Shown here: positions 15,907 through 25,757 of the stretch, one piece after another
How the letters are laid out: each line of letters begins with the position of its first letter
How positions within the stretch are numbered: position 1 is the stretch's first letter
From: Variovorax paradoxus
GTDB taxonomy: Bacteria; Pseudomonadota; Gammaproteobacteria; Burkholderiales; Burkholderiaceae_C
Reading direction: 5' to 3'
DNA: 64,000 nt
NCBI RefSeq assembly: GCF_000834655.1
Contig: NZ_JXQQ01000007.1
Span: 62,001-126,000 of the forward strand
Made by a program: the position numbers and the translations under genes
Notes under the pieces: model-generated
The model's database searches: none
The model's input: the letters and a program-made list of their open reading frames with translations, nothing else
What the model was told of the DNA's origin: nothing

Positions 15907-17319
15907 TTAGCGAGGCACCTCGGCCAGCTCCGCGCCCGGCGGCTGCGGCCCCAGCGCAATCACGAACTCGGTCCCCGGCGATGCCGCGTGTGCGGTCAAT
16001 CGCCAGCCGTGCGCCAGCGCGATCTCCTGGCATATCGCCAGGCCCAGTCCCGCCCCTTCGTCGCGCCGCCCGGCACCGCGCCAGAAGCGGCCGAAGATCT
16101 TCGGCAGGTCGGCGGCCGGAATGCCCGCGCCTTCGTCGCGAACCGAAATGCGATGTGCGTCTGCGGTGAGCCACACCGTGCCATGCGGCGGCGAATGCTG
16201 GATCGCGTTTTCCAGCAGGTTCTTCAGCAGCGTGAAGAGCGCGCCGCGGTCGGCTTGCCATGCGAGCGAATCCGGTGTCACGCGCAGCGCCAGGCGCACC
16301 TCGCGGCGCCCGGCGAGCCGACCGAGGTAATCGCCGACCTCGTCCACCAGCGCAGCCGCTCCGACGAGGCCGATTTCGTAGTTGCACAACTCCGTGGCCT
16401 CGGCCAGGTGCAGGAGTTGATTGACGTGCCGGGCCATCTGGTCGACGTCGCCGATCAGGTTCTCGCGGTCCAGCGTGGCATCGCCGCCGACGCCCAGTTC
16501 GATCTGCGCGCGTATCAGCGAGAGCGGTGTCTTGAGTTCGTGCGCCGCCGCCGCCAGAAAGTCCTGCTGCGCGCCGTAGCCGCTTTCCAGCCGGTCCAGC
16601 GCGCGGTTGAAGGCTTCGATGAGCGGCAGCATCTCGGACGGCAGGCCCTCCACGCTCAGGCGCGCATCGAGCGTGCGCGGCGTGATGCGCGCTGCGCTTT
16701 CCGACGCCGCGCGCAGCGGCCTGAGCATGCGGCCCAGCGTGAAGTACATGGCCGCGGCGAACACCAGCACCGAGGCGAGGCAGGCGAGCAAAATGCCCTG
16801 CCCGAGCGCCGGCAGCCCGACGCTGCGGTCCATGAGCTCCAGCAGGCGCTGGCTCACCGCCACCTGCACGTACCACCGCTGCCCCGCGTGATCCACGCCG
16901 TGCGTCACCACGCGCACCGGCAGTCCGTTCGATACCGAATCGAAGCCGTGGTCCAGCTCACCGAGAGCCGAGCCGCCCTCGGCCAACAGCGCGTGGGCGC
17001 CTTGCCCCGCCGGCAGCACCACGGCGCCGGCCGCATCGAGCACGCGGACCGAGATTTCCTGGCCCATGCCCGTGTAGAGCCAGGTCGGCAGCTTCGCGTC
17101 GTTGAAGCCGCTGGGGCGGCCCGTCGCATCGAACCGAAGCTCGCGCCCGAGGAGGCGGGCGTGCGTGCTGATGCCCTCGTTCAGCGTATTGCCCTGCAGC
17201 AGCACCGTCGCGGCGCTTGCGGCCACGATGAGAACGATGCACACCAGGATGCCGGCAACGTAGGTGGCCAGCAGCCGCGTGCCCAGGCTACGCGGCCAGC
17301 GGAGCTTCGCGAAGCGCAT
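15907..17319 (-). CDS. Two-component sensor histidine kinase
   Basis: This 470-residue protein has TM1 at 13-40, a periplasmic sensor region about 42-170, TM2 at 174-196 and a HAMP-like linker to about 245. The dimerisation/phosphoacceptor motif is AAAHELKTPL (His260), the N box LLENAI (Asn371), the G1 box DEGAGIP (395-401) and the G2 box GAGLGLAI (422-429). All catalytic features are intact. The ligand is unknown; organisation resembles TctE/QseC-type kinases. Its start overlaps the 3' end of the response-regulator gene by 32 bases, indicating translational coupling. Confidence 0.92.
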   Translation of the reverse strand: MRFAKLRWPRSLGTRLLATYVAGILVCIVLIVAASAATVLLQGNTLNEGISTHARLLGRELRFDATGRPSGFNDAKLPTWLYTGMGQEISVRVLDAAGAVVLPAGQGAHALLAEGGSALGELDHGFDSVSNGLPVRVVTHGVDHAGQRWYVQVAVSQRLLELMDRSVGLPALGQGILLACLASVLVFAAAMYFTLGRMLRPLRAASESAARITPRTLDARLSVEGLPSEMLPLIEAFNRALDRLESGYGAQQDFLAAAAHELKTPLSLIRAQIELGVGGDATLDRENLIGDVDQMARHVNQLLHLAEATELCNYEIGLVGAAALVDEVGDYLGRLAGRREVRLALRVTPDSLAWQADRGALFTLLKNLLENAIQHSPPHGTVWLTADAHRISVRDEGAGIPAADLPKIFGRFWRGAGRRDEGAGLGLAICQEIALAHGWRLTAHAASPGTEFVIALGPQPPGAELAEVPR

Positions 17320-17974
17320 AGCCGTGTCCTCTCACGTTGGCGATCTGCAGCGCCGAGCCGACCGCCTGCAGCTTCCTGCGAAGGCGGTGCAGCGCCACGT
17401 CGAGCGCATTGGGCGTCACGGCCTCCGACAGCCCCCACGCGGCCGCTTCGAGCGCCGCGCGGCGCACGGTCTGGCCGCCGCTGCGCACCAGGCACAGCAT
17501 GATCTGGAGTTCGGCCGGTGCGAGCGTGATCGCGTCGTTCTCGCACGTGAGGGTGCCGCTCTCGGGGTGCACGCGGATGTCGGCATACGCGGGCGAGAGG
17601 CTCTGGAGCTGGGCCGGGCGGCGCAGCAGCGCGCGCACGCGCGCGACCAGCTCTTCCATCGGAAACGGCTTGGCCAGGTAGTCGTCGGCGCCCGACTCGA
17701 GGCCCTCGACGCGGTCGTGCAGTGCGTCGCGCGCGGTGAGCATGAGGCAGGGCAGGCGCATGCCGGCTTCACGCAGGCGGCGCACCAGGGCGAGGCCGTC
17801 GCCGTCCGGCAGGCCGCGGTCGACCACGAGGGCCGCGTAGGGCGTCTCGGTCAGGGCATGCCAGGCCAGATCGATGCGCCCGAACACATCGGCCTCGATG
17901 CCCGCACCGGCAAGGGCCTTGCACACCAGGGCGGCCATGCGGTCGTGGTCCTCGATCAGCGCGATGCGGTTCAT
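17288..17974 (-). CDS. OmpR-type response regulator
   Basis: This 228-residue protein has an N-terminal receiver with acidic pocket E8-D9, phospho-acceptor Asp52 in VVDRGLP, and Lys102 in AKPFP. A C-terminal winged-helix domain (about 130-222) carries LTCENDAITLAPAELQIM and ALDVALHRLRRKLQ. It is the cognate partner of the overlapping kinase downstream. The gene lies 16 bases after the MipA-like gene, so mipA-like, regulator and kinase probably form one operon. The divergent efflux operon is a plausible target. Confidence 0.92.
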   Translation of the reverse strand: MNRIALIEDHDRMAALVCKALAGAGIEADVFGRIDLAWHALTETPYAALVVDRGLPDGDGLALVRRLREAGMRLPCLMLTARDALHDRVEGLESGADDYLAKPFPMEELVARVRALLRRPAQLQSLSPAYADIRVHPESGTLTCENDAITLAPAELQIMLCLVRSGGQTVRRAALEAAAWGLSEAVTPNALDVALHRLRRKLQAVGSALQIANVRGHGYALREAPLAA

Positions 17975-17989
17975 ACGGCCGAGGATGCA

Positions 17990-18823
17990 TCAAAAACGGT
18001 AGAGATAACCGGCGGAAAACGACGTCAGGCTGGAGCGGTTGACGAGCGGGCTGTGCTTGATTTCCTTGCCCAGCTGCGTGGCGCTGACATCGACGAACAC
18101 CGACTGGCGCGCGTCGATGGCGTAGCCGACGCGCAGGCCGACTTCGGTGTTGAGGGTCGATGCTCCGAGGTAGGCCGGCCGTCCGGCGCGGGCCTCTTCG
18201 GCAAGCACGCCGTAGTAATAGTTGACGTACTTCTTGTCGAGCCAGGTGGCTTCCAGGCGCGGCGTGAAGGTGAAGTTTCCGGTGCGGAAATCGCGCTGCA
18301 CGCCCAGGCGCAGGTGCTGGCCCTTGCTCTTGCCCGAGGCGTCGCCGAGCCACTCGGCGGAGATGTCGGCGATCTCGTTGCGCCAGGTGACGCCGGCGCC
18401 GAGCCAGAGGCTGCCCTTGCGCTCCGCCATGCCCTCCAGGATCGGGGCGTCGCTGGGCTTGTAGCCGCCCAGGCCGTACTTGGCGCGCAGGCCGAAGGTC
18501 AGCGACGAGCGCGTGCCCAGGTCCCATTTGGGGAGTTTGAGTTCAGCCCCGGTGCCGAACACGCGCGCGTAGCGGTTCTCGAAATAGATGAGCGGAAGGC
18601 CCTGCGTCTTGTTGCCCGCACCGGTGTACGGCTGCTGCTTGACGCCGGCCGCGATGCCCAGGCCCCAGCGCGAGACGTCGGCCGGCGAGTCGGCCAAGGT
18701 GAGCGATTGGTCGAGGCTGGTGTCCTGCGCCCATGCCGAGGGCATGGCGAGCAGGGCCGACGACAGGGCGGCAAGACGGAAAGAAAAACCGGCGAAGGAG
18801 CGGATCGAGGAAGCACGCGGCAT
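17990..18823 (-). CDS. MipA/OmpV family outer-membrane protein
   Basis: This 277-residue protein has a signal peptide ending MPSAWAQ. It is followed by a beta-barrel pattern with WGLGIAAGVKQQPYTGAG, GLPLIYFENRYARVFG, TFGLRAKYGLGGYKPSDAP and the C-terminal aromatic strand SFSAGYLYRF, whose final Phe is the outer-membrane assembly signal. MipA/OmpV proteins scaffold murein enzymes or act as porin-like proteins; here the role is unknown. The start at MPRASS is preferred; an ATG 12 codons earlier (18859) is possible. It is first in an operon with the two-component genes. Confidence 0.85.
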   Translation of the reverse strand: MPRASSIRSFAGFSFRLAALSSALLAMPSAWAQDTSLDQSLTLADSPADVSRWGLGIAAGVKQQPYTGAGNKTQGLPLIYFENRYARVFGTGAELKLPKWDLGTRSSLTFGLRAKYGLGGYKPSDAPILEGMAERKGSLWLGAGVTWRNEIADISAEWLGDASGKSKGQHLRLGVQRDFRTGNFTFTPRLEATWLDKKYVNYYYGVLAEEARAGRPAYLGASTLNTEVGLRVGYAIDARQSVFVDVSATQLGKEIKHSPLVNRSSLTSFSAGYLYRF

Positions 18824-18990
18824 GGCTGGGCCAATCGGGGTTGTGAGGGAAGCCCGCATCCTCGGGGCGGCCGTCTTACTGCCTTCTTACTGGGCGCGAT
18901 GGGCCCGCGATTCGCCATCGCCATGGGCCGGTAAGCATGCAGAAAGACAGGGGGGCTGACGATCCGGGCAGTTGTTCAACCGGAGCCTGC

Positions 18991-20463
18991 GTGCCTTCTT
19001 TCCTTCCCATCCTGGTCGCTTGTTTCGTTGTGGCTGGGTGCACGACGCAGCCTGGCTACATGACGCCCGACTTCCGGACGCCTTCGACCTGGTCCACGTC
19101 TTCCGTGCCAGCGTCGTCGCCGCCGGCCGAGATCGGCGATGCGTGGTGGAAGGCCCTGGCCGACCCCGCCATCGATGCGATGGTGCCGTCCGCGCTGGCC
19201 GACAGCCCCACGCTCGCGCAAGCCGTCGCACACATGGACGAAGCGCGCGCCGTGGTCGGCGCGAGCGCCGCACAGCGCCTGCCCGCGCTGGGCTTGACCG
19301 CTGCCGCAGGCCGCGGGCGCAGCCTCGAGAGCGGCCCGGACGGCGGCACCTCGACCGGCAGCACGGCCAGCGCGGGCCTTACTTTGAGCTGGGAGCTGGA
19401 CCTCTTCGGGCGCGTGCGCGAGACCGTCACGACGGCGCGCGAGCGGCTGGCCGCTCGCACGGCAGATGCGCGCGGTGTCCGGCTCGCGCTGGCCGCCGAA
19501 GTCGCCGACGGGGTGTTGGCATTGCGCGGCTGCGCGCACTCGCTGCAGGTGCAGACGGCGGACATCGCCTCGCGCGCCCGGACCCTGGCGATGACGCGCG
19601 ACCGGTTGGCCGCCGGTTTCGTCGCCGCGGTGGACGAAGCGCGCGCGGCGAGCGGCCTTGCGAACGCGCGCACCGAGCTGGCCTTGCGGCAGGCCAGGTG
19701 CGAGCGCCAGGTGCATGCGCTTGTCGCGCTCACCGGGTTGCAGGGTGCGGACGTGCGCGAGCGCGTGCTCGGAGCACCCGGCGCCGCTGCGGTCTCGTTC
19801 ATGCCGGAGCCGCCGCTTCTCACGCTCGCCGAGCCCGCCGCCGTGCTCGCTGCGCATCCGAAGGTCATGGCGGCCGACCGGGAGGCCGCCGCGGCCTGGG
19901 CCGACATCGGCGTGGCCCGCGCGGCGCGGCTGCCTCGCATCGACCTCGGTGCGCTGCTGACCGGCAACTGGATGCGCGCAGCCGGCTCGACGCTGCACGC
20001 CACCACCTGGTCGTTTGCCGCGAACCTGGCTGCGCCGCTCTTCGACGGCGGCGCGGGTGCGGCGGGCGTGGACGCGGCCGAGGCGCGCTACCGCGCAAGC
20101 GCGGCCTTGCTCGTGCAGGCCGTGCGGCACGCCGCGCAGGAGATCGAAGTCGCGCTGACCGATGCCGCTTCGGCAGCCCGACGCATGGACACCACGCGCG
20201 AGGCCGTCGCGGCCGCACGCACGACCTTGTCGGCGACCGAGGCGCGATGGCTCGCCGGCGCGACCAGCCTGTTCGAACTCGAAGACGCGCGCCGCCAGTT
20301 CGCGGGCGCCGAGGACAGCGCGATTGCAGCGCGGCGCGACCGCGCGCAGGCGTGGGTCGCGCTCATCAGGGCTTCGGGCAATTCGGCCGAACCCGCCAGT
20401 TTCAACCTTGTTTCCCAGCCGGATGTTCTCCATGCAAACGCTCTCCCCAGCAATCCGCAGTGA
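18991..20463 (+). CDS. RND efflux outer-membrane factor, NodT/OprM-type lipoprotein
   Basis: This protein is about 490 residues from a GTG start with GGAG five bases upstream. Its signal peptide ends in the lipobox VVAGC. An ATG 18 codons earlier (18937) would put acidic residues in front of the signal and is less likely. The two outer-membrane-efflux repeats are visible, each with the long Ala-rich helical stretches typical of TolC-like channels (for example LTLSWELDLFGRVRETV and APLFDGGAGAAGVDAAEARY). It forms the outer-membrane channel of the tripartite pump encoded by the next two genes. Its 3' end overlaps the adaptor gene by about 30 bases. Confidence 0.9.
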   Translation: MPSFLPILVACFVVAGCTTQPGYMTPDFRTPSTWSTSSVPASSPPAEIGDAWWKALADPAIDAMVPSALADSPTLAQAVAHMDEARAVVGASAAQRLPALGLTAAAGRGRSLESGPDGGTSTGSTASAGLTLSWELDLFGRVRETVTTARERLAARTADARGVRLALAAEVADGVLALRGCAHSLQVQTADIASRARTLAMTRDRLAAGFVAAVDEARAASGLANARTELALRQARCERQVHALVALTGLQGADVRERVLGAPGAAAVSFMPEPPLLTLAEPAAVLAAHPKVMAADREAAAAWADIGVARAARLPRIDLGALLTGNWMRAAGSTLHATTWSFAANLAAPLFDGGAGAAGVDAAEARYRASAALLVQAVRHAAQEIEVALTDAASAARRMDTTREAVAAARTTLSATEARWLAGATSLFELEDARRQFAGAEDSAIAARRDRAQAWVALIRASGNSAEPASFNLVSQPDVLHANALPSNPQ

Positions 20464-21607
20464 CCTGCCGCCGCCTCGCCCCTCCCGCAGGCTCTTGATG
20501 TTCGCTGTGGCGGGTACCGCGCTCGCATTGCTCGCCTCGGCCGCGGTGCTGGGCCTCGGCGGCCCGCGCAAGAAGGCCGCCCCTCCGGCCGCAGCGGCCA
20601 TTGCCGCGCTGACGGTGGAAAGCGCGACCGCCCGCGAGGTGACCTGGCCCGCAACGCTCGATGCGACGGGCTCCATCGCGCCGTGGCAGGAAACGGTGGT
20701 CGGCACGCAGGTCGCGGGCCAGCGGCTGCTCGAACTGCGGGCCAACGTGGGCGACACGGTGCGGCGCGGCCAACTGCTCGCGCGCTTCGACGCCGACACG
20801 CTGCGCGCCGATTGCGACCAGCTGCAGGCTGCGCTCGACCAGGCGGTGGCGCAGGCCGCGCAGGCGACGACCAACCGCGACCGCGCACTGAAGCTCCAGG
20901 GCAGCGGCGGCATCAGCGAGCAGGAGGTGCTGCAGCACGTGACACAGGCCGACAGCGCGCGGGCCCAGGTGGTTGCGGCCCGTGCGCAACTGGCCTCGCG
21001 GCGGCTCCAGCTGCGCCATGCCGAAGTGCTTGCGCCCGACGACGGCGTGATCAGTGCGCGCAACGCGACATTGGGCACGGTCGGCACCGTGGGGCAGGAG
21101 CTGTTCCGGCTGATCCGCCAGGGCCGGCTCGAATGGCGGGGCGAGCTCACCGCCACGCAGTTCTCGCAGGCCGAGCGCGGGCAGCAGGTCTTGCTCGCGC
21201 TGCCGGATGGCCGGAGCGCCGAGGCACGGATTCGCCAGCTCGCGCCCACGCTGGACGGGCAGACGCGCCTGGGCCTGGTCTACGCCGACCTCGCCGCCGG
21301 CAGCCCGGCACGCGCCGGCATGTACGCCGGCGGCCGCATCCAGCTGGCGCAGCGCCCGGCGCTGGTGGTGCCGGCAGCCAGCCTGTTGCTGCGCGATGGG
21401 CGAACCCATGTGCTGAAGCTGACCGGCACCGACCGGATGCAGCGCGTCGTGCTGCAGACGGTGGTGGCAGGCCGCCGCCGCGACGACGAAGCCGAGATCG
21501 TGCAGGGGCTGGCGGCAGGCGAGCGCGTGGTGGCGCGGGGAGCGGGCTTCCTGAACGACGGCGATACGGTGCGCCTTGCCGACGCGCGCGGGAGCCACAC
21601 GCCGTGA
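20432..21607 (+). CDS. RND efflux periplasmic adaptor (membrane fusion protein)
   Basis: This 391-residue protein has one N-terminal membrane anchor (LLMFAVAGTALALLASAAVLG). It shows the adaptor order: barrel-sandwich strand GSIAPWQETVVGTQVAGQRL with ANVGDTVRRGQLLARFD, an alpha-hairpin of about 70 residues (AQAAQATTNRDRALKLQGSGG), LAPDDGVISARNATLG, then beta-barrel and membrane-proximal domains. It links the inner-membrane pump to the NodT-type channel. The ATG at 20432 or 20423 lies inside the upstream gene. Its TGA overlaps the GTG of the permease (GTGA). Confidence 0.9.
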   Translation: MQTLSPAIRSDLPPPRPSRRLLMFAVAGTALALLASAAVLGLGGPRKKAAPPAAAAIAALTVESATAREVTWPATLDATGSIAPWQETVVGTQVAGQRLLELRANVGDTVRRGQLLARFDADTLRADCDQLQAALDQAVAQAAQATTNRDRALKLQGSGGISEQEVLQHVTQADSARAQVVAARAQLASRRLQLRHAEVLAPDDGVISARNATLGTVGTVGQELFRLIRQGRLEWRGELTATQFSQAERGQQVLLALPDGRSAEARIRQLAPTLDGQTRLGLVYADLAAGSPARAGMYAGGRIQLAQRPALVVPAASLLLRDGRTHVLKLTGTDRMQRVVLQTVVAGRRRDDEAEIVQGLAAGERVVARGAGFLNDGDTVRLADARGSHTP

Positions 21608-24600
21608 ACCTTGCCACCTGGTCGATCCGCAACCCCATTCCTTGCGTCCTGCTGTTCCTGCTGCTGGCGCTCGCCGGTGCATGGGGCTTTCGCAGCCTGC
21701 CGGTGCAGGACCTGCCGGACATCGAGCGGCCCTCGGTGAACATCAGCCTGTCGCAGCCCGGCGCCGCGCCCGCGCAACTGGAGACCGAGGTCGCCCGCAA
21801 GGTCGAGGACTCGCTCGCCTCGCTGGACGGCCTCAAGCACATTCGCACCGCCATCGGCGACGGCACGGTCGCCATCCGCGTGGAGTTCGAGCTGGGCAAG
21901 AAGCTGTCGGACGCCCTGATCGAGACCAAGGATGCGGTCGACCGCACGCGCTCGGACCTGCCGGCCGACCTGCTGCAGCCGACGCTCCAGGCGCTGCGCT
22001 CGGGCGGCGATGCGATCCTCACGTACGCCGTGTCGCTGCAGGGCGCGAACGAAGAGGCGCTCTCGTGGTTCGTGGACGACACGCTGGCCAGGGCCCTGCT
22101 CGGCGTGCCCGGCGTCGGCCGCTTCGAGCGCCTGGGCGGCCTCACGCGCGAGGTGCGCGTGGCGCTCGATCCGACGCGCCTTGCGGCGCAGGGCGCGACG
22201 GTGGGCGAGGTCTCGCGCGCGCTGCGCAGCGTGCAGCAGCAAAGCTCGGGCGGACGCGCGCGCCTGGGCATGGAGGAGCAGTCGGTTCGCACCATCGCCA
22301 CCGTGCAGATGGCCAGCGAGCTCGCGGCGCTGCCGATCGCGCTCGGCAGCGGTCGGTCGCTGCGGCTGGACCAGCTTGCCGAGGTGAGCGACACCACCGC
22401 CGAGCGCACGCAGATCGCACGGCTCGACGGGCAGCAGGTGGTGGGCTTTCGCGTCTATCCAGCCAAGGGCAAGGATGTGACGCTGATCGCCGAAGGTGCA
22501 CGGCTGGCGCTCGCGCGGCTGCAGGCCCGATATCCGGGGCTCGCGACTACGCAGGTGGCGACCAGCGTCGACTACACGAAGGAGCAGTTCGCCGGCTCGC
22601 TGCACATGCTGTACGAAGGCGCGGCGCTCGCGGTGCTCGTGGTGTGGCTCTTCCTGCGCGACTGGCGCGCGATGCTCGTCGCGGCCTCGGCGCTGCCGTT
22701 GTCGATATTGCCGACCTTCGCGGCAATGGCGTGGTTCGGCTTCTCGCTCAACACCGTGAGCCTGCTGGCGCTCGCGGTGACGGTCGGCATCCTGGTGGAC
22801 GACGCCATCGTCGAGATCGAGAACATCGAGCGCCACGCGCGCATGGGAAAGCCGATGCGCGAAGCCGCGGGCGATGCGGTGAACGAGATCGCACTCGCGG
22901 TCATGGCGACCACGATGGCGCTCGTGGTGGTGTTCCTGCCGACCGCGCTGATGCCCGGCGTGGCGGGGCTGTTCTTCCGGGAGTTCGGCTGGACCGCGGT
23001 GGTGGCGGTGCTGGCCTCGCTGCTGGTCGCACGGCTCCTGACGCCGGTCATGGCCGCCTGGCTCATCAAGCCGCACCCGCCCGCCGGCGGCGGCGCGCAT
23101 GCCGGGCCCGCGGACGGTCGCCCGATGCGCATCTACCTGCGCGCGGTTCGCTGGTGCCTCGCGCACCGCAAGACGACGCTCGCGCTCGCGGGCGTTTTCC
23201 TGGCCGCCTCACTGGCGCTGGTGCCGCTGCTGCCGACCGGATTGATGCCGGCATCCGACCGCGGATACACGACCGTGGGTGTCGAGCTGCCGCCGGGCAG
23301 CGCGCTCGGCGACACCTTGGCGGTGGCGGAGGCCGCGCGCCTGCGCATCGCGTCCGTGGCCGGCGTGCAGCGCGTGCTGGCTGTGGCCGGCGCGGGCGAC
23401 GGCAGCGGCTCCGGCGCCGCCTCGGGCGATGCGCGCAAGGGGTCGCTCATCCTCATGCTGAGTCCACGCGACCGGCGCGGCAGCCAGGTCGAGGTGGAGC
23501 ACGCATTGCGCCTGGCGCTCGCGTCGGTGCCGGGTGCGCGCTTCACGGTCGGCAGCGGCGCGGTGGGCGAGCGCCTGTCGCTCGTGCTTGCGGGCGACGA
23601 CGTGCCGGCGCTCGCCAACAGCGCGCGGCTGCTCGAGCGCGAGCTGCGCGGCGTGCCGGGGCTTTTCAACGTGAGCTCGACCGCGAGCCTGGAGCGGCCC
23701 GAGATCATCGTGCGGCCCGACGGGGCGCGCGCTGCAGAGCAGGGCGTCAGCACCGCGGCCATCGGCGAGACGGTGCGCATCGCCACCGCCGGCGACAGCG
23801 ACGCGCAGCTGGCCCGGCTGAACCTGGACAACCGGCAGGTCTTCATCCGTGTGCGCCTGCCCGAAGGCGTGCAGCAGGACATGGCGGCGCTGGCCAACCT
23901 GCGGGTGCGCGGGCGCGATGGGCTCGTGCCGCTCGCGAGCGTGGCGCGGCTCGACGTGGAAAGCGGCCCGGCCCGGATCGAACGCTTCGACCGGCGCCGC
24001 TACGTGACCCTGGGCGCGGAGCTCGGCGGCATGCCGCTGGGCGACGCGCTTGCGGCGGCCCATGCGTTGCCGTCCGCGCGTGCGCTGCCGGCCAGCGTGA
24101 GCGTCATCCGCACGGGGGACGCCGAGATCATGGGCGAACTGCGCCGGGGCTTCGGCATGGCGATCGTGGTCGGCGTGCTGTGCGTCTACTGCGTGCTGGT
24201 GCTGCTGTTCAAGGACTTCGTGCAGCCGGTGACGATCCTGTCGGCCATTCCACTGTCGCTCGGCGGTGCCTTCGTCGGCCTCTTGCTGGGCGGCAGCGAG
24301 ATCGATATCCCGGCGCTCATCGGCCTCGTGATGCTCATGGGCATCGTGACCAAGAACTCGATCCTGCTCGTCGAATACGCCATCGTGGCGCGGCGAGAGC
24401 GCGGCCTCGCGCTGCACGAGGCGCTCGTGGACGCCTGCCGCCAGCGGGCGCGCCCGATCCTGATGACGAGCATCGCGATGGCGGCGGGCATGCTGCCGAT
24501 CGCGCTCGGCCTGGGTGCCGACGCCAGCTTTCGCCAGCCGATGGCGCTTGCGGTGATCGGGGGGCTCGTGACTTCCACCGCGCTCAGCCTGCTGGTGGTG

Positions 24601-24687
24601 CCGGTGGTTTTCGTGTGCGTGGACGCGGCCGGGCGCTTGTTCGGCCCGCGCGACCGGTGCGATCGCCTCGAACGCGCGGCAGGGTGA
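21604..24687 (+). CDS. RND multidrug efflux permease (HAE-1-like)
   Basis: This 1027-residue protein begins at a GTG overlapping the adaptor stop. TM1 is IPCVLLFLLLALAGAWGF, followed by LPVQDLPDIERP and two large periplasmic loops. The TM4 proton-relay pair D399-D400 lies in GILVDDAIVEIENIERH and is intact. The second half repeats the fold (VLCVYCVLVLLFKDF, PLSLGGAFVGLLLGG, GIVTKNSILLVEYA). Length and DD pair match drug/solvent-type rather than heavy-metal RND pumps. Substrates are unknown. It completes a three-gene operon. Confidence 0.93.
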   Translation: MNLATWSIRNPIPCVLLFLLLALAGAWGFRSLPVQDLPDIERPSVNISLSQPGAAPAQLETEVARKVEDSLASLDGLKHIRTAIGDGTVAIRVEFELGKKLSDALIETKDAVDRTRSDLPADLLQPTLQALRSGGDAILTYAVSLQGANEEALSWFVDDTLARALLGVPGVGRFERLGGLTREVRVALDPTRLAAQGATVGEVSRALRSVQQQSSGGRARLGMEEQSVRTIATVQMASELAALPIALGSGRSLRLDQLAEVSDTTAERTQIARLDGQQVVGFRVYPAKGKDVTLIAEGARLALARLQARYPGLATTQVATSVDYTKEQFAGSLHMLYEGAALAVLVVWLFLRDWRAMLVAASALPLSILPTFAAMAWFGFSLNTVSLLALAVTVGILVDDAIVEIENIERHARMGKPMREAAGDAVNEIALAVMATTMALVVVFLPTALMPGVAGLFFREFGWTAVVAVLASLLVARLLTPVMAAWLIKPHPPAGGGAHAGPADGRPMRIYLRAVRWCLAHRKTTLALAGVFLAASLALVPLLPTGLMPASDRGYTTVGVELPPGSALGDTLAVAEAARLRIASVAGVQRVLAVAGAGDGSGSGAASGDARKGSLILMLSPRDRRGSQVEVEHALRLALASVPGARFTVGSGAVGERLSLVLAGDDVPALANSARLLERELRGVPGLFNVSSTASLERPEIIVRPDGARAAEQGVSTAAIGETVRIATAGDSDAQLARLNLDNRQVFIRVRLPEGVQQDMAALANLRVRGRDGLVPLASVARLDVESGPARIERFDRRRYVTLGAELGGMPLGDALAAAHALPSARALPASVSVIRTGDAEIMGELRRGFGMAIVVGVLCVYCVLVLLFKDFVQPVTILSAIPLSLGGAFVGLLLGGSEIDIPALIGLVMLMGIVTKNSILLVEYAIVARRERGLALHEALVDACRQRARPILMTSIAMAAGMLPIALGLGADASFRQPMALAVIGGLVTSTALSLLVVPVVFVCVDAAGRLFGPRDRCDRLERAAG

Positions 24688-24740
24688 GCATGCGCCGCAG
24701 CGAAAGGCCGCTTGCCCGGCTCGTGTGCGTGGCTAGCGGC

Positions 24741-25757
24741 TCACTGCGGCGTGAGCTTGATGGAGGCCGCCATCTTCTTGAACTTGACCGTCTCGTCGTT
24801 GTAGAACCTGGCCGATGCGGCCAGCGACTGCGGCGGCGTCGGCACCGTGCCGGACGATGCCAGCACCTTGGCAAGCTCGGGCGATGCAATGGCCAGCTGC
24901 ACGGCGTCGAGCAAGGTCTTCATGCGCTCGGCCGGCACGCCCGCGCGCACCATCACGCTGGCCCAGATGGAGCCCATGAGCTCCTTCTTCTGTGCAATGG
25001 AGCTCTCCGAGATCGCCTGCACGCCGGGAAGGCCCGCGATGCGCTGCGCGTCCAGCACGTTGATGGCCTTGACCTTGCCGGTCTCGATGAGCTGCGCCGA
25101 GACACCCACGTTCGGCGCGATGGTGAGGTCGATCTGCTGGCCCGCCAGGTCTTGCATCAGCGGCGTGGCGCCCTTGTAGGGCACCTGCATGACCTTTGCG
25201 CCCGTGGTCTGCGCGAAGTACTCGGACAGGATGTGATACATCGAACCGTGGCCCGGATTGCCGAAGCTCAGCTCCTGGGCGCCGGGCTTCCTGGCCGCAG
25301 CGACGATGTCGTCGAGCGAGTTGAAGGGCAGGTCCTTTCGCGCCATCACCACCAGCGGGATGTTGGAGATGGGCGCCAGCATGACCAGGTCCTCGGCCTT
25401 GAAATGCGCGGCCGCAATCGCCAGCGGCGCGAGGATGGCTTCGTTCGGCGAACCGATGATCAGCGTGTAGCCGTCCGCGGGTTTCTGGATCAGGCGCTGC
25501 ATGGCCAGGGCGCCGCCCGCACCCGGCAGGTTCTCGATGATGAGCGGCTGCTTGAGCGCCTTCGCCATCGTCGGCTGCAGTGCGCGCGCAAGCACGTCGG
25601 CCGGCCCGCCCGCCGGGAAGCACACCAGCAGGGTGATGGGCCTGGAGGGAAAGGTCTCCGATTCCTGCGCACTCGCATGGAGCGATGCCAGCAGGCTGAA
25701 AGGTGCGAGCACCGAGGCGAGGAACAAAGATGCCGAGCGGCGGCCGAAGATGAGCAT
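24741..25757 (-). CDS. Tripartite tricarboxylate transporter receptor (Bug/TctC family)
   Basis: This 338-residue protein has a signal peptide ending LHASAQE. It then shows the Bug-family pattern: FPSRPITLLVCFPAGGPADVLAR, IIENLPGAGGALAMQRL, PADGYTLIIGS, and VPYKGATPLMQDLAGQQIDLTI. Bug proteins are periplasmic solute receptors, often for carboxylates, and are greatly expanded in betaproteobacteria. No TctA/TctB membrane genes are nearby, so it is an orphan receptor. The ATG at 25757 sits directly before the signal peptide. It is divergent from a LysR gene across 130 bases. Confidence 0.9.
   Translation of the reverse strand: MLIFGRRSASLFLASVLAPFSLLASLHASAQESETFPSRPITLLVCFPAGGPADVLARALQPTMAKALKQPLIIENLPGAGGALAMQRLIQKPADGYTLIIGSPNEAILAPLAIAAAHFKAEDLVMLAPISNIPLVVMARKDLPFNSLDDIVAAARKPGAQELSFGNPGHGSMYHILSEYFAQTTGAKVMQVPYKGATPLMQDLAGQQIDLTIAPNVGVSAQLIETGKVKAINVLDAQRIAGLPGVQAISESSIAQKKELMGSIWASVMVRAGVPAERMKTLLDAVQLAIASPELAKVLASSGTVPTPPQSLAASARFYNDETVKFKKMAASIKLTPQ

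Noticed and set aside
18976..21249. Long minus-strand open frame opposite the NodT and adaptor genes
   Set aside because: High GC produces long antisense frames. The plus-strand efflux genes have clear motifs; the antisense product has none.
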